Positions 1-5,748 of a DNA stretch of 17,641 nt are shown piece after piece (position 1 is the stretch's first letter; every line of letters starts with the position of its first letter). The stretch is taken from contig JAQCKL010000024.1 of the NCBI GenBank assembly GCA_027592485.1, positions 1 to 17,641 of the forward strand, given 5' to 3'. A program made the translations under genes and the position numbers. The DNA is from Cyanobacteriota bacterium. Its GTDB lineage: Bacteria; Cyanobacteriota; Cyanobacteriia; Phormidesmidales; Phormidesmidaceae. The notes under the pieces are model-generated. The model made no database searches. It worked only from the letters and a program-made list of their open reading frames with translations, and had not been told where the DNA came from.

Positions 1-354
1 AAAAAGGGCGATCGCGCCGCCCCCCGCCACCACCAACATCCGCCGCAGGGCCTGGGTGGTCAGCAAGACTTGGCTGGCCACATCATGGCTTTCTAAGGGC
101 ACTGCGGCGGAGATCGCCGCCTGGAAAGAATGGTAGCGCCGCAGATCCACCTGGTAGTAGGTACCCAACTCAGCATCCCGAAGGCTGCGATCGGAATGGA
201 GGCCAAATTGTTTAGCCTGGGTGATGGCACTCCGAATTTGCCGTTGGGTGGCCACTGGCTGCAGCGCTTCGAGAATCGATTCTCGATACACCCCGGTTTT
301 GGCCATGTCTAAAATGCGCTGGGTGAGTTCTAAATCGGAAAGTTGGGGAGCCAT
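1..354 (-). CDS. Unrecognised protein, N-terminal 118 residues (cut by window edge)
   Basis: An open frame runs from an ATG at 354 to the left edge with no stop, so only the N-terminal 118 residues are present. I do not recognise the family. The visible part is mostly soluble and helical, starting MAPQLSDLELTQRILDMAK, with several polar helices. It ends at about residues 105-118 in an Arg-Arg pair followed by a hydrophobic, glycine-rich run (MLVVAGGGAIALF). That run may be the start of a transmembrane segment, giving a cytoplasmic N-terminal domain before a membrane part, but this is inference from a few residues. Codon use and HIP1 content look like the neighbours. A TATAGT box at 394-399 would put transcription start about 33 bases before the ATG. 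No clear Shine-Dalgarno sequence is seen. M17 is a possible alternative start. Confidence 0.6.
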   Translation of the reverse strand, partial: MAPQLSDLELTQRILDMAKTGVYRESILEALQPVATQRQIRSAITQAKQFGLHSDRSLRDAELGTYYQVDLRRYHSFQAAISAAVPLESHDVASQVLLTTQALRRMLVVAGGGAIALF

Positions 355-393
355 CACATCTGCAACAGGAAGGTCGAGCCAGCTAATCTGGCT

Positions 394-399
394 ACTATA
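394..399 (-). promoter_or_regulatory. Possible -10 box of the left-edge gene
   Basis: On the minus strand this reads TATAGT, five of six matches to TATAAT, about 40 bases before the ATG at 354. There is no good -35 hexamer at 16-18 bases upstream. The upstream side is occupied by the first copy of an 18-bp direct repeat. Confidence 0.3.
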
Positions 400-400
400 G

Positions 401-418
401 CGCTGGCCCCTTTGCTTA
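401..418. repeat. 18-bp direct repeat, copy 1
   Basis: CGCTGGCCCCTTTGCTTA, identical to 504-521 (offset 103 bp). An exact 18-mer twice in 17.6 kb is very unlikely by chance. On the minus strand both copies are followed by related sequence (CTATAGTAG here, TTACATAGCAG at the other), so the similarity extends imperfectly to about 30 bp. This copy sits directly upstream of the TATAGT box. Confidence 0.75.
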
Positions 419-480
419 GGACACCTAGGATCGTTCTGATCCTGAGCGCAGAAGCAAAATGGCTCGTAGTCTTGTCCTAA
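416..480. repeat. Palindromic segment between the two direct repeats
   Basis: An 8-bp inverted repeat, TTAGGACA at 416-423 and TGTCCTAA at 473-480, encloses a short perfect hairpin, AGGATC at 427-432 and GATCCT at 438-443 with a 5-base loop. No reading frame of note lies inside. It could be a small dispersed element or a regulatory structure. Confidence 0.4.
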
Positions 481-503
481 CCGAACTGACGACTGCTATG
501 TAA

Positions 504-521
504 CGCTGGCCCCTTTGCTTA
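504..521. repeat. 18-bp direct repeat, copy 2
   Basis: Second exact copy of the 18-mer at 401-418. It overlaps the stop codon (519-521, TAA on the minus strand) of the isochorismatase-like gene and continues 15 bases past it. Confidence 0.75.
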
Positions 522-1538
522 CGCCAATCCCGGCCAAGTCGCTAAGGGCTGCGTTGTTTTCACCCGATGCATCCCCGCCGCCGCGAACCGCCCATAGGCG
601 GCATCTGCCTGCTCCGTAAAGTCCACCACCCCCGGCACCACCACCGGTGACGAGCAGTCCTCCAACAGGTAAACCTTGGTCGCTAGCTGGGGGTCACGGG
701 CCTCAATTTCCGTCAGCAGATCCGCCACGGTCCAGGCCACGCAGTGACTCTTGGCTTGCCCCGCCACAATCACCGCATCAAACGCCAACAGCGCCTCGAT
801 GAGCGCCGTATTCTTCTGGGCGATCGCTCCCCCCGTCGCACTCTCCATCACCTCCGGTCGCAACACCGAATAGTTTTCCGTCAGGGGGTTGCTGCCCTTG
901 AGTTCATAGCGGGTGGGGCTATTGCGGGCAATGGCATGGACAAAGCAGGCCTCCTCCACCGCCGACACCAGGGCATGGCCAATGCCCCCCACCATCGAGT
1001 GGTAGGGCCAAATCGTCAGGGGATATTTGCCCGCATCCCTGAGTTGCTGGGTGTAGTGCTGGGCAAAGGCCGGTAGATCCTCGGTTCCTAAGAGGGGGGC
1101 GATCGCCGTATTCACCCGCCATTTCCCCGCCATCACCTCGTCGTAGCTGATCATCGTCATCGGTGCAGGGGGATTACCCGCCTCATCCACCCAAAACATC
1201 GGGTGAAAAATCTGGGCCGCCGTGTGGGTGTCGAGGGTGGGGATGATCGTCGTGATCTGCCCCAGATTTTCGTAAATAAACCGACAGAGCCGCTGGTTAT
1301 CGGCCACCGCGCCCAGCCCCGATCGCCCACCCACAAACAGTTCAAAGTCCGGCAAACAGAAGGTGTTTTGCACATCAATCAGCAGCAGGGCAATGCGCCG
1401 CGTATCGCCATGGGCAGCGGTGATGTGATGCTCGGCGGCCCAAGCTTGGGCTTGACCGGTGCGCGCTTGGTAGGGCACCCGGTAGACCTCAAGCAAGCGA
1501 TCTGGATCGTAGAAAGCGGGGAGGGGGGCAGTCGTCAT
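519..1538 (-). CDS. Isochorismatase/nicotinamidase-like cysteine hydrolase
   Basis: This 339-residue protein belongs to the isochorismatase-like hydrolase superfamily, whose members hydrolyse amides or ethers through an Asp-Lys-Cys triad. Candidate triad residues are D55 (LLLIDVQNTFC), K171 (AGKYPLTIWPYH) and C266 (AGQAKSHCVAWT). D103, H105 and H112 (LDTHTAAQIFH) match the usual metal-site pattern of nicotinamidases. At 339 residues it is longer than the roughly 180-220 of simple nicotinamidases. The extra length is an N-terminal stretch of about 45 residues and an insertion around 115-230 before the nucleophile region. The substrate cannot be told from sequence; nicotinamide is only one option. 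Start is the ATG at 1538. It lies 238 bp downstream of truB in the same direction, with a hairpin-rich spacer between, so it is probably transcribed separately. Confidence 0.85.
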   Translation of the reverse strand: MTTAPLPAFYDPDRLLEVYRVPYQARTGQAQAWAAEHHITAAHGDTRRIALLLIDVQNTFCLPDFELFVGGRSGLGAVADNQRLCRFIYENLGQITTIIPTLDTHTAAQIFHPMFWVDEAGNPPAPMTMISYDEVMAGKWRVNTAIAPLLGTEDLPAFAQHYTQQLRDAGKYPLTIWPYHSMVGGIGHALVSAVEEACFVHAIARNSPTRYELKGSNPLTENYSVLRPEVMESATGGAIAQKNTALIEALLAFDAVIVAGQAKSHCVAWTVADLLTEIEARDPQLATKVYLLEDCSSPVVVPGVVDFTEQADAAYGRFAAAGMHRVKTTQPLATWPGLA

Positions 1539-1655
1539 GGCGGCGAAGGGAAAAGCGAAGGACAGAGACGGTGTTCGACCCCAGCATAACCTCTTTGTTG
1601 TCTTTGTGTAGTTTCAACACTAAGCCTCCGGCAATGCGCATTGTTGGAGATTTCC

Positions 1656-1691
1656 CATTCGCCCTGGGCTTCCCAGGGAATAGGGTGAATG
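1656..1691. repeat. Nested hairpin in the truB to hydrolase spacer
   Basis: CCCTGGG (1662-1668) and CCCAGGG (1672-1678) form a perfect 7-bp stem with a 3-base loop. An outer arm, CATTCGCCCT (1656-1665) against AGGGTGAATG (1682-1691), pairs with one G-T and partly competes with the inner stem. A further CCCC-T-GGGG palindrome lies just right, near 1698-1706. The rest of 1539-1776 shows no convincing gene. The structures may act in the leader of the hydrolase mRNA or mark a dispersed repeat. Confidence 0.4.
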
Positions 1692-1746
1692 GACTTTCCC
1701 CTGGGGGATGTTTCACGTATGGCCCGAGCGGGAAGTTCAGGGCCTG

Positions 1747-1769
1747 AAAAACCCCGCTGCGAATCGCGG
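1747..1769 (-). terminator. Possible intrinsic terminator of truB
   Basis: On the minus strand, 7 bases after the truB stop codon, CCGC (1766-1769) pairs with GCGG (1754-1757), followed by GG and five T residues (1747-1751). The stem is only 4 bp, so it is a weak candidate. Confidence 0.35.
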
Positions 1770-1776
1770 CCAAGCC

Positions 1777-2691
1777 TTATCCCATGGCCTCGTAAACCAT
1801 CTTGGCGACGAGGCGACAGCCATTATCGCTGTCAGCAGCGGCGATTTCGGTGATGCCTAGAAACCGCTCGGTCGGGTCAAAGACGGCGTAGGCTGTCGCC
1901 GTCCCTGGCGGGAGATCCGTCAGGGGTAGGGTAAGTTTTTGACCCTGTCGCCAACGGGTGGCGGTGGGTTCCGGGAGGGTCAGGCGAGGGATGTGGGCCA
2001 AGGCTGTTGCCGGTGGGATCGGGGTAACGGTGCTCGTATTGGTCCCTGTGGCCACCTCCTCCAGGGTAAGGCTGTCTGCTAGGTGAAAGCCACCACTCGC
2101 CGTCCGCACCAGTCCCGCCAGGGTCGCCCCGACCCCCAGCCGCGCCCCCCAATCCCTGGCAATGGAGCGGATATAGGTGCCTGCGCTACAGTTAATCGTC
2201 ACGGTTAGTTCTGGGAAATCGCCCCCCTGCCAGCCCTCTACCGTGAGCTGATGGACGGTGACGGTGCGCGGCGGGACTTCCACCGCTTCTCCCTGACGGG
2301 CCAGTTTGTAAAGGCGTTTGCCATTCACTTGGATGGCGCTGTAGCGGGGGGGAATCTGATCGATCGTGCCGAGGAATTGGGAGAGGGGGGCGATCGCTGC
2401 CGCTGCCCTTAACTGTGGCACCGGTGCCTGGGCAACAATTTCTCCTTCTAAGTCATCGCTGCTGGTGGTGATGCCAAACCGAATGATCGCCCGGTAGGTT
2501 TTGTCCTCGGGCAAAAACGGAATCAGCCGGGTGGCCCGCCCCAGGGCAATGGGCAATACCCCCGAAGCCATGGGGTCGAGGGTACCAGCATGGCCCACTT
2601 TCTTGAGTTTCAGCAGCCCCCGCACCTTAGCCACGCAATCGTGGGAGGTCCAGGTCAGGGGCTTATGGAGATTGATAAATCCAGATACCAC
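1777..2691 (-). CDS. truB: tRNA pseudouridine(55) synthase TruB
   Basis: TruB converts U55 in the T-loop of tRNAs to pseudouridine in the cytoplasm. The 304-residue protein has the usual bacterial length and layout. The N-terminal motif GHAGTLDPMASGVLPIA spans 33-48 and contains the catalytic aspartate D39. A KTYRA segment follows at 64-68, then PPRYSAIQVNGKRLYKLAR around 114-132 and CSAGTYIRSIARDWG around 168-182, which is the TruB fold's C-terminal catalytic-domain signature. Residues from about 235 form a PUA-like tail. The start used is GTG at 2691, which places the family's conserved GFINLHKP opening at residue 4; no ATG fits nearby. It diverges from the lipoprotein gene across 84 bp, so both promoters must share that gap. 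Confidence 0.96.
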   Translation of the reverse strand: MVSGFINLHKPLTWTSHDCVAKVRGLLKLKKVGHAGTLDPMASGVLPIALGRATRLIPFLPEDKTYRAIIRFGITTSSDDLEGEIVAQAPVPQLRAAAAIAPLSQFLGTIDQIPPRYSAIQVNGKRLYKLARQGEAVEVPPRTVTVHQLTVEGWQGGDFPELTVTINCSAGTYIRSIARDWGARLGVGATLAGLVRTASGGFHLADSLTLEEVATGTNTSTVTPIPPATALAHIPRLTLPEPTATRWRQGQKLTLPLTDLPPGTATAYAVFDPTERFLGITEIAAADSDNGCRLVAKMVYEAMG

Positions 2692-2744
2692 AATGCCGCA
2701 ATTACTCCGCCAAAAATTCGATCAATCCAACAAAGTAACTTACC

Positions 2745-2771
2745 ATTCAAGCTGGATCCCCACGCTTGAAT
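2745..2771. repeat. 8-bp inverted repeat just before the lipoprotein ATG
   Basis: ATTCAAGC (2745-2752) and GCTTGAAT (2764-2771) are perfect inverted copies separated by 11 bases. The right arm ends 4 bases before the ATG at 2776, where a ribosome binding site would lie. It sits in the divergent truB/lipoprotein promoter region, so it could be an operator or an mRNA hairpin masking translation initiation. Confidence 0.45.
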
Positions 2772-2775
2772 TCCC

Positions 2776-3627
2776 ATGACTTTTGCTTGGCTGCGCCCAG
2801 GATTGATGGTAGCAATACTGCTGATGGTAACCGCCTGTGGCGGACGCAACGCCTCCTCGGAGGCAGCCTCCTCAACCTCCGACTTTGAGGACCCCACGGT
2901 TCCCGTCGCCAGCTCACCGAGTCAGGTTAACAACCTGGCGGACCCTAAGCAGACTAAACCCGACCCCGATGCCCCAGTCGCAGCCCAGGACAACATCACC
3001 ACCGCCCCGGTCGATCCGCCCCAGCCAGCGGTGCTCACCGCTGCCGATGCCCAGGCCCAAATCAATTTGAGATCGGAACCCAGCACGGATGCCGCGTCCA
3101 AGGGCTACGGCTTGGTGGGGGACCCGGTGCGATTGCTCAAAACCGCCGCCGATGGCGGGGACGTGCCTTGGTACTACGTCAAGTTTGACGGTTCTGGGGC
3201 TGAGGGCTGGATTCGGGGGGACTTTATTGATGCCAGCGGCAAAACCGCCGCCAACCTCCAGGTGGATACCTACACCATTGATGACCTATTTACGGTGTCT
3301 GAGGCGGGTTGTGGCATGGTGCTCAGTCGTCCTAGCGATCGCGACGGATCCTACGTCTTTGCCAATAGTTTGGAACCCAATGACACCTGGATGCGAATCA
3401 ACGGCACCATGACCCGCTTCCGCCGCACCAGTGCTTCGGGAGAGCCCTTTTACGGTCAAACCACCTTCCAGCAATTCACCAGCGTCGATGGCAGCTTCCA
3501 AGTGGAGCTGACCGTTACCCCCGGTGCCCAAGACTACGAGGTAATTGAGATTACCGGCGGCACCCTAACCATCCGCCAAGGGGAAACCCAGCAGTCCTTT
3601 ACGGTGGTCGGTGACGCCGGTTGCTAA
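2776..3627 (+). CDS. SH3-domain lipoprotein
   Basis: A 283-residue predicted lipoprotein. Residues 1-20 are a hydrophobic signal peptide ending in the lipobox MVTAC, so C21 would be lipidated and the protein anchored to a membrane on its periplasmic face. Residues 22-85 are a low-complexity, Ser/Pro/Asp/Ala-rich linker. Residues about 88-155 form a bacterial SH3 (SH3b) domain: INLRSEPSTDAASKG, then VPWYYVKFDGSGAEGWIRGDFI. Such domains often bind cell-wall peptides. Residues 160-283 are a beta-rich C-terminal region I do not recognise, with cysteines at 179 and 283. The function is unknown; envelope sensing or wall binding is inference. Start M1 is needed for a full-length signal peptide, since M11 would leave only 10 residues before the Cys. 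It faces the fusion gene at 3640 with only 12 bp between stops. Confidence 0.85.
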   Translation: MTFAWLRPGLMVAILLMVTACGGRNASSEAASSTSDFEDPTVPVASSPSQVNNLADPKQTKPDPDAPVAAQDNITTAPVDPPQPAVLTAADAQAQINLRSEPSTDAASKGYGLVGDPVRLLKTAADGGDVPWYYVKFDGSGAEGWIRGDFIDASGKTAANLQVDTYTIDDLFTVSEAGCGMVLSRPSDRDGSYVFANSLEPNDTWMRINGTMTRFRRTSASGEPFYGQTTFQQFTSVDGSFQVELTVTPGAQDYEVIEITGGTLTIRQGETQQSFTVVGDAGC

Positions 3628-3638
3628 CGGGCGGCGTC
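3613..3638. terminator. Possible bidirectional terminator hairpin
   Basis: GACGCCG (3613-3619) and CGGCGTC (3632-3638) form a 7-bp GC-rich stem with a 12-base loop that contains the lipoprotein stop codon. It lies exactly between two convergent genes. Neither side has a T-run, so it may simply be a stalling structure. Confidence 0.3.
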
Positions 3639-3639
3639 C

Positions 3640-5115
3640 TTAGCGAAACTTCAGTTTCCGGGAGGCGTAAAGGCACATTTTCAACAGCACTAACCCTTCT
3701 TTGAAATGGGCAATGTTGGACTCCCCATAGCTGCGGGGTTGGTAGCGGATCGGCACCTCGACAATGTGCAAATTCAGCTTGGCCGCCCCAAACAGCAGGT
3801 CAAAATCCCCAAAGGGATCAAAATCTCCAAAGTAATGGCGTCCGGCAATAATGCGCTGATAGTCCTCCCGCCACAGCACCTTGGTGCCACAGAGGGTGTC
3901 CTTCAGGGGCTGCTCTAGTAAGAACGAAAAGATCTGGGCAAAGATCTTGTTGGCCAAGGTATTGAGCCAGGGCATCGCCGTTTTAGAGCGGGGATAAACC
4001 AGCCGCGACCCATTGATAAACTCCCCCAGCCCGGAGGCCATCACCCCTATAAAGTGGGGCAAATCCTCTGGGAGCACGGTGAGATCGGCATCCAAAATCA
4101 TCAGCACATCGCCGCTGGCTTCGGCAAACCCCAACCGCACCGCGTCGGCTTTACCCTTGCCGGTTTGTTGAAAGGCTTTCAAGGTGAACGGCCCTTTATA
4201 TTCCCCCAGTAGGGCCTGAATTTCATCCCAGGTATGGTCTTGGGAATGGCCCTCGACAAAAATCACCTCGGTCTCGCAGCCCAACTGGGGCAAGCGGGCG
4301 ATCGCATCCCGAATATTTCCCGCCTCATTCCGGGCTGGAATTACCACCGAGCAGCTGGGCAAGGGAGTTGGTTCACAGAGACTAGGGTGGAGCCGGGCAA
4401 TCACATAACTGGTGAGGCAAGCATGCTGCACGATCGGCAGCGGAGCCAAATATCGATTCACCAAAAACGACAGCCCTGGTATCTGCTTCGGTAGCAAAAA
4501 CCGCCGGCCCCGCTTGAGGGGCGTAAATCCCGTCACGTTCAGCAGATTCACCACATCATCCATCGACAACCAGCTCTGGGCCTGTTGGGGACGGCGCTGA
4601 CCAATGGCCTCTGCAAAACTGAGCAGGGGCTCCCACAGGTAATTGTGAAAGGCCAAAATTATCCGGGTGCGGCTATGGCAAAAGGGATGTAACCGGGACA
4701 GGGTGGTTTGCACATCCCCTAGGTAGCCCAGAACCCCGGAGAGCAGAATGTAGTCAAATTGTTGATGCCCAGGGGCCAGTTGCTCCGGATGTAGGGTTTC
4801 CGCATCCAAACAGTAAACGTGCAGTTGCGGGTGAGTTTGGCGAGCCAACTGTACAATCGGTTCTGAAAAATCAATCCCGACCCCCACCTCCGGCTGCACC
4901 GCCCCCAAGAGATCCCCCAGGCCACAGCCAATTTCTAGCACCCGACTGCCGGGGGGAATCAGAAATTGGTGGAGCCGCTCTAAATCACGGTAATAGTAGC
5001 GGTTGCGCCGTTGCCATCGGGGTAGTTCTGGAGCGATACGATCAAAATAAGTTCGCATCTCCCGCTGAAAGGGAGGCGCTTTCGGGGCATTGACGGGGGA
5101 GGACAGGGAGGTCAT
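3640..5115 (-). CDS. Methyltransferase-glycosyltransferase family 2 fusion
   Basis: A 491-residue two-domain enzyme. Residues about 20-245 are a class I SAM-dependent methyltransferase: motif I is VLEIGCGLGDLLGAV (59-73), with GIDFSEP (80-86) closing the SAM pocket and LLSGVLGYLGD (124-134) as motif IV. Residues about 253-485 are a GT-A, family 2 glycosyltransferase resembling dolichol-phosphate mannose synthase-like enzymes: SVVIPARNEAGNI (256-268), GKGKADAVRLGF (319-330), ILDADLTVLPEDL (340-352) with its DAD metal site, and DTLCGTK (406-412). The C-terminus has no transmembrane helices, so it is probably cytoplasmic or membrane-peripheral, acting on a polyprenyl-phosphate or similar acceptor; the substrate is inference. 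It follows the receiver gene by 29 bp in the same direction, suggesting co-transcription. No strong ribosome binding site is seen before the ATG at 5115. Confidence 0.88.
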   Translation of the reverse strand: MTSLSSPVNAPKAPPFQREMRTYFDRIAPELPRWQRRNRYYYRDLERLHQFLIPPGSRVLEIGCGLGDLLGAVQPEVGVGIDFSEPIVQLARQTHPQLHVYCLDAETLHPEQLAPGHQQFDYILLSGVLGYLGDVQTTLSRLHPFCHSRTRIILAFHNYLWEPLLSFAEAIGQRRPQQAQSWLSMDDVVNLLNVTGFTPLKRGRRFLLPKQIPGLSFLVNRYLAPLPIVQHACLTSYVIARLHPSLCEPTPLPSCSVVIPARNEAGNIRDAIARLPQLGCETEVIFVEGHSQDHTWDEIQALLGEYKGPFTLKAFQQTGKGKADAVRLGFAEASGDVLMILDADLTVLPEDLPHFIGVMASGLGEFINGSRLVYPRSKTAMPWLNTLANKIFAQIFSFLLEQPLKDTLCGTKVLWREDYQRIIAGRHYFGDFDPFGDFDLLFGAAKLNLHIVEVPIRYQPRSYGESNIAHFKEGLVLLKMCLYASRKLKFR

Positions 5116-5144
5116 TGCTAGAGACTAAATACTCATGTAAGGGT

Positions 5145-5531
5145 TTAGGTAAGGGCAATCCAGCCCAAAACCTGCTCGATTTGGTCTCCCAAAATTCCAA
5201 GGTCAAAGGGCTTGAGCAAGGTGCCTTTAGCCCCAAGCTGGACATAGTCATCTTGGATCGCCAATTTGACCGTAGCAGTCAACAGCACCACCGGGATATG
5301 TCGGGTTTGCTCATCACCGCTGAGGCACCTGAGGGTGGCCAAGCCATCCATATCGGGCATAAGTAAATCCAATAAAATCGCGTCCGGCTGCTGCTGAACC
5401 GCTAATTGAATGCCAGCGGAGCCGGAGGCGGCGGTCAAGATGTCCCACTGTTTGGTGAGCTGTAGGCTCAACTTGGCAATTTCACGAATATCAGGTTCAT
5501 CATCAATAATCAGAATTTGCCGCTGGCACAT
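5145..5531 (-). CDS. CheY-like single-domain response regulator
   Basis: A stand-alone receiver of 128 residues from the chosen ATG. The acidic pair D10-D11 (LIIDDEPDI), phospho-acceptor D55 (LLDLLMPDMDG), conserved T85 (LLTAT) and K107 (LLKPF) are all present, so it should be phosphorylatable. No output domain follows, so it probably acts by protein contact or as a phosphate carrier. The frame also opens at a TTG two codons upstream (5537), but AGGA at 5540-5543 is 8 bases from the ATG at 5531 and only 2 from the TTG, which favours the ATG. It lies between the large hybrid regulator (200 bp upstream, same strand) and the methyltransferase-glycosyltransferase gene (29 bp downstream). No histidine kinase is in the window. 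Confidence 0.93.
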   Translation of the reverse strand: MCQRQILIIDDEPDIREIAKLSLQLTKQWDILTAASGSAGIQLAVQQQPDAILLDLLMPDMDGLATLRCLSGDEQTRHIPVVLLTATVKLAIQDDYVQLGAKGTLLKPFDLGILGDQIEQVLGWIALT

Positions 5532-5539
5532 AACCAAGA

Positions 5540-5543
5540 TCCT
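5540..5543 (-). promoter_or_regulatory. Ribosome binding site favouring the ATG start of the receiver gene
   Basis: AGGA on the minus strand, 8 bases before the ATG at 5531. It decides between the ATG and the TTG at 5537. Confidence 0.5.
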
Positions 5544-5587
5544 AAGAAAATTGAGATGTTAAGGGGGCAACTTAAAGGGTTGGCCTT

Positions 5588-5615
5588 TACATATTGAGCC
5601 ATGATTGACCCTCAA
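5588..5615 (-). promoter_or_regulatory. Candidate promoter of the receiver gene
   Basis: On the minus strand TTGAGG (5610-5615) is followed after 16 bases by TATGTA (5588-5593), 57 bases before the ATG at 5531. Both hexamers are four of six matches to consensus. The rest of the 5532-5744 spacer holds no gene that I can see. Confidence 0.3.
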
Positions 5616-5715
5616 TCCAACCCAATCATTGTTGCTGAGGGGGAGGATTTCTGCCCAGGCAAGTCCAACATTTTGTATTAAACGCAACTCGACCTTTAGG
5701 TCCCCATGGGTGGTA

Positions 5716-5748
5716 CTGATCGGTCCTCATGGCGGCGATAACGATCAG
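5716..5748. repeat. Inverted repeat at the end of the hybrid regulator gene
   Basis: CTGATCG (5716-5722) and CGATCAG (5742-5748) are perfect inverted copies 19 bases apart, overlapping the stop codon at 5745-5747. There is no T-run, so a role in termination or mRNA stability is only possible. Confidence 0.3.

Noticed and set aside
744..1076. Plus-strand open frames inside the hydrolase gene
   Set aside because: Antisense shadow of a gene with clear catalytic motifs; the Arg/His-rich composition is typical of such shadows.
1710..1735. Group II intron domain V-like string (CACGTATGG...)
   Set aside because: Only one half resembles domain V; the partner strand and the GAAA tetraloop are missing.
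1489..1773. 94-codon minus-strand open frame as a gene
   Set aside because: It overlaps the start of the hydrolase gene by 50 bases in another frame, its middle is made of inverted repeats, and no family or ribosome binding site supports it.
2743..2753. Shared 11-mer CCATTCAAGCT with the minus strand near 11166-11176
   Set aside because: Dozens of exact 11-mer matches are expected by chance in 17.6 kb on two strands.
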